DNA from: Nemertoderma westbladi
Lineage: Eukaryota; Xenacoelomorpha; Nemertodermatida; Nemertodermatidae
DNA: 64,000 nucleotides
Reading direction: 5' to 3'
Assembly (NCBI GenBank): GCA_032718475.1
Contig: JAUCBJ010000968.1
Span: 24,787 to 88,786, forward strand
The first letter of the stretch is position 1; each line of letters begins with the position of its first letter. The position numbers were made by a program, and so were the translations under genes. Below, piece after piece: positions 35,781-49,569 of the stretch. The notes under the pieces were generated by a model. The model did no database searches. It saw only the letters and a list, made by a program, of their open reading frames with translations, and was not told the origin of the DNA.

Positions 35781-37072
35781 GAATCAATATATTATCCCAC
35801 GTAGTTTGCAGTCATTGAATGAAATATGTCAGTAAAGGCTGAGCTCTTTTCACCTTGGTGTAGGATAGATATATGACGACCAAAGGAAGAGAACGAGCAT
35901 AACGAGGCTGATAAAGCTAATAATAATAATAATCTAATAATAATCGCGGGCTAATAATTCCTGAGACCTTCAAAACGTATGTACCTATTTGTGCTAAAAT
36001 CAATAAATTTTAAGTACAAAAAAAAACAAAGTCTCTGGCTCTGGTTCCGGTATTTTTCAAACTGATTCTCTCGGTAGGTCTCTGGCTCACCGGTATTAAG
36101 AAAAACAGGTCTCTGTTTCAACTCTACACATTATCGACCTTCATTCATACTCACTCCCAATTGTTTTTTCAATGGTTTTGAGTTCAAAGCTCAAAGGTTT
36201 ACTACTTGTTTACATAACATAATATTAACTCGTTATCTTTCATAACCCATCGATATTTATTTATTTAATTCTCATTCGTAATACCTTCCACTGGCATAAC
36301 ACGTTTTTATTTCAAATTGTTTCTTCTTACGTAGATGAATCACCATTTTTCTGGAAGTAAATGTTTGCATTCACTTGTATTTAAGCATTCGTGCGCCGAA
36401 TTCATTTCTGTAATATTTGCTTTTCGTGCATGTATCTTGACTAGAAATTATAGGATTTTTTTTATTTATTTTTATTAGAAATTGACTAACGTTTTGACTG
36501 ACATTTATTTTTTCTCATGTTATATTGGACATTCTGTGCTCACAATATATAATATTACATAATATAATATATTATAACGATATATTACATAAAATATTAT
36601 ATAATTCCTAATATTCATAATTCATAATATACGAAGAATTATTATATTTTTGTACAAGAGCTTTATTATACTTTTTTTTCATTGCATATAAAATGTGTAA
36701 AAGTGTAAAAATGTATCTTACTTACTAGCATTACTTAGTTGGCATCGATTCGATTAGCAGCAATTCAATATTTGAAAATTTATATTAGTAATTGAGATTT
36801 ACAAGTTGAAGTTACCCTTGATCTAACTATCTACTACTACTATAATTATGGTTTATTGTGACATAAAATACAAGAATAGACCATATCCTGAAATAGCCTA
36901 CATTGTCTTTAATTCATGCACCCCCCAAATTTTTCAAGAAATCTTAATGAAAATGAAAATCATTATAAAAACTAACTACATAAAAGGTGCCCCCCTCCCA
37001 CTTAATAGGGTTAAGTTTCAAGAGACTTAAAATTTTGGTTCGGCGTATATTTTATTAAATTACTTGAGTATT
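35781..37072. other. AT-rich intergenic sequence
   Basis: No gene is seen. It holds an aat microsatellite near 35920 and a very AT-rich stretch of ata/tat palindromes at about 36540-36640. A 60-codon ORF at 36848 is not convincing. Confidence 0.5.
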
Positions 37073-40000
37073 GTAAGTTATTAGTTTGATAACACCAAAG
37101 TAATTTATTAGTTGGATAACACAAAAGTAATTTAATGTTTGGATAACACCAAAGTAAGTTGTTAGTTGGATAACACCAAAGTAAGTTAATAGTTGGATAA
37201 CACCAAAGTAAGTTATTAGTTGGATAACACAAAAGTAATTTAATATTTGGATAACACCAAAGTAAGTTGTTAGTTGGATAACACCAAAGTAAGTTAAGAG
37301 TTGGATAACACCAAAGTAAGTTGTTAGTTGGATAACACCAAAGTAAGTTAATAGTTGGATAACACCAAAGTAAGTTAATAGTTGGATAACACCAAAGTAA
37401 TTTAATATTTGGATAACACCAAAGTAAGTTAATAGTTGGATAACACCAAAGTAAGTTGTTAGTTGGATAACACCAAAGTAAGTTAATAGTTGGATAACAC
37501 CAAAGTAAGTTAATAGTTGGATAACACCAAAGTAATTTAATAGTTGGATAACACCAAAGTAAGTTAATAGTTGGATAACACCAAAGTAAGTTGTTAGTTG
37601 GATAACACCAAAGTAAGTTATTAGTTGGATAACACCAAAGTAATTTAATATTTGGATAACACCAAAGTAAGTTATTAGTTGGATAACACAAAAGTAATTT
37701 AATGTTTGGATAACACCAAAGTAAGTTGTTAGTTGGATAACACCAAAGTAAGTTAATAGTTGGATAACACCAAAGTAAGTTATTAGTTGGATAACACAAA
37801 AGTAATTTAATATTTGGATAACACCAAAGTAAGTTGTTAGTTGGATAACACCAAAGTAAGTTAATAGTTGGATAACACCAAAGTAAGTTGTTAGTTGGAT
37901 AACACCAAAGTAAGTTAATAGTTGGATAACACCAAAGTAAGTTAATAGTTGGATAACACCAAAGTAATTTAATATTTGGATAACACCAAAGTAAGTTATT
38001 AGTTGGATAACACAAAAGTAATTTAATATTTGGATAACACCAAAGTAAGTTTTGTTAGTTGGATAACACCAAAGTAAGTTAATAGTTGGATAACACCAAA
38101 GTAAGTTGTTAGTTGGATAACACCAAAGTAAGTTATTAGTTGGATAACACCAAAGTAATTTAATATTTGGATAACACCAAAGTAAGTTATTAGTTGGATA
38201 ACACAAAAGTAATTTAATATTTGGATAACACCAAAGTAAGTTGTTAGTTGGATAACACCAAAGTAATTTAATATTTGGATAACACCAAAGTAAGTTATTA
38301 GTTGGATAACACAAAAGTAATTTAATATTTGGATAACACCAAAGCAAGTTATTAGTTGGATAACACAAAAGTAATTTAATATTTGGATAACACCAAAGTA
38401 AGTTGTTAGTTGGATAACACCAAAGTAAGTTAATAGTTGGATAACACCAAAGTAAGTTGTTAGTTGGATAACACCAAAGTAAGTTATTAGTTGGATAACA
38501 CCAAAGTAATTTAATATTTGGATAACACCAAAGTAAGTTATTAGTTGGATAACACAAAAGTAATTTAATATTTGGATAACACCAAAGTAAGTTGTTAGTT
38601 GGATAACACCAAAGTAAGTTAATAGTTGGATAACACCAAAGTAAGTTGTTAGTTGGATAACACCAAAGTAAGTTAATAGTTGGATAACACCAAAGTAAGT
38701 TAATAGTTGGATAACACCAAAGTAATTTAATATTTGGATAACACCAAAGTAAGTTATTAGTTGGATAACACAAAAGTAATTTAATATTTGGATAACACCA
38801 AAGTAAGTTGTTAGTTGGATAACACCAAAGTAAGTTAATAGTTGGATAACACCAAAGTAAGTTGTTAGTTGGATAACACCAAAGTAAGTTAATAGTTGGA
38901 TAACACCAAAGTAAGTTAATAGTTGGATAACACCAAAGTAATTTAATATTTGGATAACACCAAAGTAAGTTATTAGTTGGATAACACAAAAGTAATTTAA
39001 TATTTGGATAACACCAAAGTAAGTTGTTAGTTGGATAACACCAAAGTAAGTTAATAGTTGGATAACACCAAAGTAAGTTGTTAGTTGGATAACACCAAAG
39101 TAAGTTATTAGTTGGATAACACCAAAGTAATTTAATATTTGGATAACACCAAAGTAAGTTATTAGTTGGATAACACAAAAGTAATTTAATATTTGGATAA
39201 CACCAAAGCAAGTTATTAGTTGGATAACACAAAAGTAATTTAATATTTGGATAACACCAAAGTAAGTTGTTAGTTGGATAACACCAAAGTAAGTTAATAG
39301 TTGGATAACACCAAAGTAAGTTATTAGTTGGATAACACCAAAGTAAGTTATTAGTTGGATAACACCAAAGTAAGTTGTTAGTTGGATAACACCAAAGTAA
39401 GTTAATAGTTGGATAACACCAAAGTAATTTAATATTTGGATAACACCAAAGTAATTTATTAGTTGGATAACACCAAAGTAAGTTATTAGTTTGATAACAC
39501 CAAAGTAAGTTATTAGTTGGATAACACCAAAGTAATGTAATATTTGGATAACACCAAAGTAATTTAATAGTTGGATAACACCATTTAAGTAATTTATTAG
39601 TTGGATAACACCAATGTAAGTTATTAGTTGGATAACACCAAAGTAAGTTATTAGTTGGATAACACCAAAGTAAGTTAATAGTTGGATAACACCAAAGTAA
39701 GTTAATAGTTGGATAACACCAAAGTAATTTAATATTTTGATAACACCAAAGTAATTTATTAGTTGGATAACACCAAAGTAAGTTATTAGTTTGATAACAC
39801 CAAAGTAAGTTATTAGTTGGATAACACCAAAGTAAGTTGTTAGTTGGATAACACCAAAGTAAGTTAATAGTTGGATAACACCAAAGTAATTTCATATTTG
39901 GATAACACCAAAGTAATTTATTAGTTGGATAACACCAAAGTAAGTTATTAGTTTGATAACACCAAAGTAAGTTATTAGTTGGATAACACCAAAGTAATGT

Positions 40001-43000
40001 AATATTTGGATAACACCAAAGTAATTTAATAGTTGGATAACACCATTTAAGTAATTTATTAGTTGGATAACACCAATGTAAGTTATTAGTTGGATAACAC
40101 CAAAGTAAGTTATTAGTTGGATAACACCAAAGTAAGTTAATAGTTGGATAACACCAAAGTAAGTTGTTAGTTGGATAACACCAAAGTAAGTTAATAGTTG
40201 GATAACACCAAAGTAATTTAATATTTGGATAACACCAAAGTAAGTTATTAGTTTGATAACACCAAAGTAAGTTATTAGTTGGATAACACCAAAGTAAGTT
40301 ATTAGTTGGATAACACCAAAGTAAGTTGTTAGTTGGATAACACCAAAGTAAGTTAATAGTTGGATAACACCAAAGTAATTTAATATTTGGATAACACCAA
40401 AGTAATTTATTAGTTGGATAACACCAAAGTAAGTTATTAGTTTGATAAGTAAGTTATTAGTTGGATAACACCAAAGTAAGTTATTAGTTTGATAACACCA
40501 AAGTAAGTTATTAGTTGGATAACACCAAAGTAATGTAATATTTGGATAACACCAAAGTAATTTAATAGTTGGATAACACCATTTAAGTAATTTATTAGTT
40601 GGATAACACCAATGTAAGTTATTAGTTGGATAACACCAAAGTAAGTTATTAGTTGGATAACACCAAAGTAAGTTAATAGTTGGATAACACCAAAGTAATT
40701 TATTAGTTGGATAACACCAAAGTAATTTATTAGTTGGATAACACCAAAGTAAGTTATTAGTTGGATAACACCAAAGTAAGTTGTTAGTTGGATAACACCA
40801 AAGTAAGTTAATAGTTGGATAACACCAAAGTAATTTAATATTTGGATAACACCAAAGTAATTTATTAGTTGGATAACACCAAAGTAAGTTATTAGTTTGA
40901 TAACACCAAAGTAAGTTATTAGTTGGATAACACCAAAGTAATGTAATATTTGGATAACACCAAAGTAATTTAATAGTTGGATAACACCATTTAAGTAATT
41001 TATTAGTTGGATAACACCAATGTAAGTTATTAGTTGGATAACACCAAAGTAAGTTATTAGTTGGATAACACCAAAGTAAGTTAATAGTTGGATAACACCA
41101 AAGTAATTTATTAGTTGGATAACACTAAAGTAATTTATTAGTTGGATAACACCAAAGAAGTTGTTAGTTGGATAACACCAAAGTAAGTTAATAGTTGGAT
41201 AACACCAAAGTAATTTAATATTTGGATAACACCAAAGTAATTTATTAGTTGGATAACACCAAAGTAAGTTATTAGTTTCATAACACCAAAGTAAGTTATT
41301 AGTTGGATAACACCAAAGTAATGTAATATTTGGATAACACCAAAGTAATTTAATAGTTGGATAACACCATTTAAGTAATTTATTAGTTGGATAACACCAA
41401 TGTAAGTTATTAGTTGGATAACACCAAAGTAAGTTATTAGTTGGATAACACCAAAGTAAGTTATTTGTTGGATAACACCATTTAAGTAATTTATTAGTTG
41501 GATAACACCAAAGTAAGTTAATAGTTGGATAACACCATTTAAGTAATTTATTAGTTGGATAACACCAATGTAAGTTAATAGTTGGATAACACCAATGTAA
41601 GTTACTAGTTGGATAACACCAAAGTAAGTTATTAGTTGGATAACACCAAAGTAATTTATTAGTTGGATAACACAAAAGTAAGTTAATAGTTGGATAACAC
41701 CAAAGTAAGTTATTAGTTGGATAACACCAAAGTAATTTATTAGTTGGATAACACAAAAGTAAGTTAATAGTTGGATAACACCATTTAAGTAATTTATTAG
41801 TTGGATAACACCAAAGTAAGTTAATAGTTGGATAACACCATTTAAGTAATTTATTAGTTGGATAACACCAAAGTAAGTTAATAGTTGGATAACACCATTT
41901 AAGTAATTTATTAGTTGGATAACACCAATGTAAGTTAATAGTTGGATAACACCAATGTAAGTTACTAGTTGGATAACACCAAAGTAAGTTATTAGTTGGA
42001 TAACACCAACGTAATTTATTAGTTGGATAACACAAAAGTAATTTATTAGTTGGATAACCCAAAAGTAATTTATTTGTTGGATAACACCAATGTAAGTTAT
42101 TAGTTGGATAACACCAAAGTAAGTTATTAGTTGGATAACACCAAAGTAATTTATTAGTTGGATAACACCAAAGTAATTTATTAGTTAGATAACACAAAAG
42201 TAATTTATTAGTTGGATAACCCAAAAGTAATTTATTCGTTGGATAACACCAATGTAAGTTATTCGTTGGATAACACCAAAGTAAGTTAATAGTTGGATAA
42301 CCCAAAAGTAATTTATTAGTTAGATAACACAAAAGTAATTTATTAGTTGGATAACCCAAAAGTAATTTATTCGTTGGATAACACCAATGTAAGTTATTAG
42401 TTGGATAACACCAAAGTAATTTATTAGTTGGATAACACCAAAGTAATTTATTAGTTGGATAACACAAAAGTAATTTATTCGTTGGATAACACCAAAGTAA
42501 GTTATTAGTTAGATAACACAAAAGTAATTTATTAGTTGGATAACACCAATGTAAGTTATTAGTTGGATAACACCAAAGTAAGTTATTAGTTGGATAACAC
42601 CAAAGTAAGTTAATAGTTGGATAACACCATTTAAGTAATTTATTAGTTGGATAACACCAATGTAAGTTATTAGTTGGATAACACCAAAGTAAGTTATTAG
42701 TTGGATAACACCAAAGTAAGTTAATAGTTGGATAACCCAAAAGTAATTTATTAGTTAGATAACACAAAAGTACTTTATTAGTTGGATAACCCAAAAGTAA
42801 TTTATTCGTTGGATAACACAAAAGTAAGTAATTAGTTGGATAACACCAAAGTAAGTTAATAGTTGAATAACACCAAAGTAATTTATTAGTTGGATAACAC
42901 CAAAGTAAGTTATTAGTTGGATAACACCAAAGTAATTTATTAGTTGGATAACCCAAAAGTAATTTATTAGTTAGATAACACAAAAGTAAGTTATTAGTTG

Positions 43001-46000
43001 GATAACACCAAAGTAAGTTATTAGTTGGATAACACCAAAGTAAGTTATTAGTTGGATAACACAAAAGTAATTTATTAGTTGGATAACCCAAAAGTAATTT
43101 ATTAGTTAGATAACACAAAAGTAAGTTATTAGTTGGATAACACAAAAGTAAGTTAATAGTTGGATAACACCAAAGAAAGTTATTAGTTGGATAACACCAA
43201 AGTAAGTTATTAGTTGGATAACACCAATGTAAGTTATTAGTTAGATAACACAAAAGTAATTTATTAGTTGGATAACACCAAAGTAAGTTATTAGTTGGAT
43301 AACACCAAAGTAAGTTAATAGTTGGATAACACCAAAGTAATTTAATAGTTAGATAACACCATTTAAGTAATTTATTAGTTGGATAACACCAATGTAAGTT
43401 ATTAGTTGGATAACACCAAAGTAAGTTAATAGTTGGATAACCCAAAAGTAATTTATTAGTTAGATAACACAAAAGTAATTTATTAGTTGGATAACCCAAA
43501 AGTAATTTATTCGTTGGATAACACCAAAGTAAGTTATTAGTTGGATAACACCAAAGTAAGTTAATAGTTGGATAACCCAAAAGTAATTTATTAGTTGGAT
43601 AACCCAAAAGTAATTTATTAGTTGGATAACCCAAAAGTAATTTATTAGTTGGATAACACCAAAGTAAGTTATTAGTTGGATAACACCAAAGTAAGTTAAT
43701 AGTTGGATAACACCAAAGTAATTTATTAGTTGGATAACACCAAAGTAAGTTAATAGTTGGATAACCCAAAAGTAATTTATTAGTTGGATAACACAAAAGT
43801 AATTTATTAGTTGGATAACACAAAAGTAATTTATTAGTTGGATAACACCAAAGTAAGTTATTAGTTGGATAACACCAAAGTAAGTTAATAGTTGGATAAC
43901 ACAAAAGTAATTTATTAGTTGGATAACACAAAAGTAATTTATTAGTTGGATAACACCAAAGTAAGTTATTAGTTGGATAACACCAAAGTAAGTTAATAGT
44001 TGGATAACACCAAAGTAATTTATTAGTTGGATAACACCAAAGTAAGTTAATAGTTGGATAACCCAAAAGTAATTTATTAGTTGGATAACACAAAAGTAAT
44101 TTATTAGTAGGATAACACTAAAGTAATTTATTAGTTAGATAACACAAAAGTAATTTATTAGTTGGATAACACCAAAGTAAGTTATTAGTTGGATAACACC
44201 AAAGTAAGTTAATAGTTGGATAACACCAAAGTAAGTTATTAGTTGGATAACACCAAAGTAAGTTATTAGTTTGATAACACAAAAGTAATTTATTAGTTTG
44301 ATAACACAAAAGTAATGTAATATTTGGATAACACCAAAGTAATTTAATAGTTGGATAACACCATTTAAGTAATTTATTAGTTGGATAACACCAATGTAAG
44401 TTATTAGTTGGATAACACCAAAGTAAGTTATTAGTTGGATAACACCAAAGTAAGTTATTAGTTTGATAACACCAAAGTAAGTTAATAGTTGGATAACACA
44501 AAAGTAATTTATTAGTTGGATAACACCAAAGTAAGTTATTAGTTGGATAACACCAAAGTAAGTTATTAGTTGGATAACACCAAAGTAATGTAATATTTGG
44601 ATAACACCAAAGTAATTTAATAGTTGGATAACACCATTTAAGTAATTTATTAGTTGGATAACACCAATGTAAGTTATTAGTTGGATAACACCAAAGTAAG
44701 TTATTAGTTGGATAACACCAAAGTAAGTTATTTGTTGGATAACACCATTTAAGTAATTTATTAGTTGGATAACACCAAAGTAAGTTAATAGTTGGATAAC
44801 ACCATTTAAGTAATTTATTAGTTGGATAACACCAATGTAAGTTAATAGTTGGATAACACCAATGTAAGTTACTAGTTGGATAACACCAAAGTAAGTTATT
44901 AGTTGGATAACACCAAAGTAATTTATTAGTTGGATAACACAAAAGTAAGTTAATAGTTGGATAACACCAAAGTAAGTTATTAGTTGGATAACACCAAAGT
45001 AATTTATTAGTTGGATAACACAAAAGTAAGTTAATAGTTGGATAACACCATTTAAGTAATTTATTAGTTGGATAACACCAAAGTAAGTTAATAGTTGGAT
45101 AACACCATTTAAGTAATTTATTAGTTGGATAACACCAAAGTAAGTTAATAGTTGGATAACACCATTTAAGTAATTTATTAGTTGGATAACACCAATGTAA
45201 GTTAATAGTTGGATAACACCAATGTAAGTTACTAGTTGGATAACACCAAAGTAAGTTATTAGTTGGATAACACCAAAGTAATTTATTAGTTGGATAACAC
45301 AAAAGTAATTTATTAGTTGGATAACCCAAAAGTAATTTATTTGTTGGATAACACCAATGTAAGTTATTAGTTGGATAACACCAAAGTAAGTTATTAGTTG
45401 GATAACACCAAAGTAATTTATTAGTTGGATAACACCAAAGTAATTTATTAGTTAGATAACACAAAAGTAATTTATTAGTTGGATAACCCAAAAGTAATTT
45501 ATTCGTTGGATAACACCAATGTAAGTTATTCGTTGGATAACACCAAAGTAAGTTAATAGTTGGATAACCCAAAAGTAATTTATTAGTTAGATAACACAAA
45601 AGTAATTTATTAGTTGGATAACCCAAAAGTAATTTATTCGTTGGATAACACCAATGTAAGTTATTAGTTGGATAACACCAAAGTAATTTATTAGTTGGAT
45701 AACACCAAAGTAATTTATTAGTTGGATAACACAAAAGTAATTTATTCGTTGGATAACACCAAAGTAAGTTATTAGTTAGATAACACAAAAGTAATTTATT
45801 AGTTGGATAACACCAATGTAAGTTATTAGTTGGATAACACCAAAGTAAGTTATTAGTTGGATAACACCAAAGTAAGTTAATAGTTGGATAACACCATTTA
45901 AGTAATTTATTAGTTGGATAACACCAATGTAAGTTATTAGTTGGATAACACCAAAGTAAGTTATTAGTTGGATAACACCAAAGTAAGTTAATAGTTGGAT

Positions 46001-49000
46001 AACCCAAAAGTAATTTATTAGTTGGATAACCCAAAAGTAAGTAATTAGTTGGATAACACCAAAGTAAGTTAATAGTTGGATAACACCAAAGTAATTTATT
46101 AGTTGGATAACACCAAAGTAAGTTATTAGTTGGATAACACCAAAGTAATTTATTAGTTGGATAACCCAAAAGTAATTTATTAGTTAGATAACACAAAAGT
46201 AAGTTATTAGTTGGATAACACCAAAGTAAGTTATTAGTTGGATAACACCAAAGTAAGTAATTAGTTGGATAACACCAAAGTAAGTTAATAGTTGGATAAC
46301 ACCAAAGTAATTTATTAGTTGGATAACACCAAAGTAAGTTATTAGTTGGATAACACCAAAGTAATTTATTAGTTGGATAACCCAAAAGTAATTTATTAGT
46401 TAGATAACACAAAAGTAAGTTATTAGTTGGATAACACCAAAGTAAGTTATTAGTTGGATAACACCAAAGTAAGTTATTAGTTGGATAACACAAAAGTAAT
46501 TTATTAGTTGGATAACCCAAAAGTAATTTATTAGTTAGATAACACAAAAGTAAGTTATTAGTTGGATAACACAAAAGTAAGTTAATAGTTGGATAACACC
46601 AAAGAAAGTTATTAGTTGGATAACACCAAAGTAAGTTATTAGTTGGATAACACCAATGTAAGTTATTAGTTAGATAACACAAAAGTAATTTATTAGTTGG
46701 ATAACACCAAAGTAAGTTATTAGTTGGATAACACCAAAGTAAGTTAATAGTTGGATAACACCAAAGTAATTTAATAGTTAGATAACACCATTTAAGTAAT
46801 TTATTAGTTGGATAACACCAATGTAAGTTATTAGTTGGATAACACCAAAGTAAGTTAATAGTTGGATAACCCAAAAGTAATTTATTAGTTAGATAACACA
46901 AAAGTAATTTATTAGTTGGATAACCCAAAAGTAATTTATTCGTTGGATAACACCAAAGTAAGTTATTAGTTGGATAACACCAAAGTAAGTTAATAGTTGG
47001 ATAACCCAAAAGTAATTTATTAGTTGGATAACCCAAAAGTAATTTATTAGTTGGATAACCCAAAAGTAATTTATTAGTTGGATAACACCAAAGTAAGTTA
47101 TTAGTTGGATAACACCAAAGTAAGTTAATAGTTGGATAACACCAAAGTAATTTATTAGTTGGATAACACCAAAGTAAGTTAATAGTTGGATAACCCAAAA
47201 GTAATTTATTAGTTGGATAACACAAAAGTAATTTATTAGTTGGATAACACAAAAGTAATTTATTAGTTGGATAACACCAAAGTAAGTTATTAGTTGGATA
47301 ACACCAAAGTAAGTTAATAGTTGGATAACACAAAAGTAATTTATTAGTTGGATAACACAAAAGTAATTTATTAGTTGGATAACACCAAAGTAAGTTATTA
47401 GTTGGATAACACCAAAGTAAGTTAATAGTTGGATAACACCAAAGTAATTTATTAGTTGGATAACACCAAAGTAAGTTAATAGTTGGATAACCCAAAAGTA
47501 ATTTATTAGTTGGATAACACAAAAGTAATTTATTAGTTGGATAACACTAAAGTAATTTATTAGTTAGATAACACAAAAGTAATTTATTAGTTGGATAACA
47601 CCAAAGTAAGTTATTAGTTGGATAACACCAAAGTAAGTTAATAGTTGGATAACACCAAAGTAAGTTATTAGTTGGATAACACCAAAGTAAGTTATTAGTT
47701 TGATAACACAAAAGTAATTTATTAGTTTGATAACACAAAAGTAAGTTATTAGTTTGATAACACAAAAGTAATTTATTAGTTTGATAACACAAAAGTAATT
47801 TATTAGTTTGATAACACAAAAGTAATTTATTAGTTTGATAACACAAAAGTAATTTATTAGTTTGATAACACAAAAGTAATTTATTAGTTGGATAACACCA
47901 AAGTAAGTTATTAGTTGGATAACACCAAAGTAAGTTATTAGTTTGATAACACAAAAGTAAGTTATTAGTTTGATAACACAAAAGTAATTTATTAGTTTGA
48001 TAACACAAAAGTAAGTTATTAGTTTGATAACACAAAAGTAATTTATTAGTTTGATAACACAAAAGTAATTTATTAGTTGGATAACACCAAAGTAATTTAT
48101 TAGTTGGATAACACCAAAGTAAGTTATTAGTTGGATAACACCAAAGTAAGTTAATAGTTGGATAACACCAATGTAAGTTAATAGTTGGATAACACCATTT
48201 AAGTAATTTATTAGTTGGATAACACAAAAGTAATTTATTAGTTAGATAACACAAAAGTAATTTATTAGTTGGATAACAACAAAGTAAGTTATTAGTTAGA
48301 TAACACAAAAGTAATTTATTAGTTTGATAACACAAAAGTAATTTATTAGTTAGATAACACCAAAGTAAGTTATTAGTTGGATAACACCAAAGTAAGTTAT
48401 TAGTTGGATAACACCAAAGTAAGTTAATAGTTGGATAACACCAATGTAAGTTAATAGTTGGATAACACCATGTAAGTAATTTATTAGTTGGATAACACAA
48501 AAGTAATTTATTAGTTGGATAACACAAAAGTAATTTATTAGTTGGATAACACCAAATTAAGTTATTAGTTTGATAACACAAAAGTAATTTATTAGTTTGA
48601 TAACACAAAAGTAATTTATTAGTTGGATAACACCAAAGTAAGTTATTAGTTTGATAACACAAAAGTAATTTATTAGTTGGATAACACCAAAGTAAGTTAT
48701 TAGTTGGATAACACCAAAGTAAGTTAATAGTTGGATAACACCAATGTAAGTTAATAGTTGGATAACACCATTTAAGTAATTTATTAGTTGGATAACACAA
48801 AAGTAATTTATTAGTTGGATAACACAAAAGTAATTTATTAGTTGGATAACACCAAAGTAAGTTATTAGTTTGATAACACAAAAGTAATTTATTAGTTTGA
48901 TAACCCAAAAGTAATTTATTCGTTGGATAACACAAAAGTAATTTATTAGTTGGATAACACAAAAGTAATTTATTAGTTGGATAACACAAAAGTAATTTAT

Positions 49001-49387
49001 TAGTTAGATAACACAAAAGTAATTTATTAGTTGGATAACACCAAAGTAAGTTATTAGTTGGATAACACCAAAGTAAGTTATTAGTTGGATAACACCAAAG
49101 TAAGTTAATAGTTGGATAACACCAATGTAAGTTAATAGTTGGATAACACCATTTAAGTAATTTATTAGTTGGATAACACAAAAGTAATTTATTAGTTGGA
49201 TAACACAAAAGTAATTTATTAGTTGGATAACACCAAAGTAAGTTATTAGTTTGATAACACAAAAGTAATTTATTAGTTTGATAACACAAAAGTAATTTTT
49301 TTGTTGGATAACACAAAAGTAATTTATTAGTTGGATAACCCAAAAGTAATTTATTAGTTGGATAACACAAAAGTAATTTATTAGTTG
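37073..49387. repeat. 27-bp minisatellite array, 12.3 kb, ~450 copies, nested higher-order repeats
   Basis: The unit is ttattagttggataacacc plus aaagtaag, with variants at few positions (ttaatatttgg, aacacaaaag, aacccaaaag, accatttaag). Because 27 is divisible by three, minus-strand frames stay open for up to ~1,200 codons (repeating LLWCYPTNN); these are not genes. A 216-bp (eight-unit) higher-order repeat is visible in the proximal part: the marker aacacaaaag lies at 38551, 38767 and 38983. A much larger duplication of about 3.4 kb has a 3,429-bp offset (127 units), for example gataacacta at 44111 and 47540. The distal part is richer in tttgataacacaaaag units. The array ends 182 bp before the phosphatase start codon. 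Confidence 0.98.
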
Positions 49388-49569
49388 TTTTTCTTCATAA
49401 CCATTTTGTTATTTTGGCAATTTAATTTATATATATTTCAGTGAATTTTTCTTTTTTATAGATAGGCGATTCATTACAAGCTAAAACTTATAGGATTTTA
49501 TGTCTGGTTTTTTCAATATGTTAATAATTATTGGAATGCCATGATGTTATAATTTAATAAGAGTCATTA

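Noticed and set aside
37011-49370. Minus-strand ORFs of 334-1,218 codons (repeating LLWCYPTNN)
   Set aside because: They arise because the 27-bp unit is a multiple of three and lacks stops in some frames. The frame shifts mid-ORF into another repeating phase, and there is no non-repeat domain or splice context.
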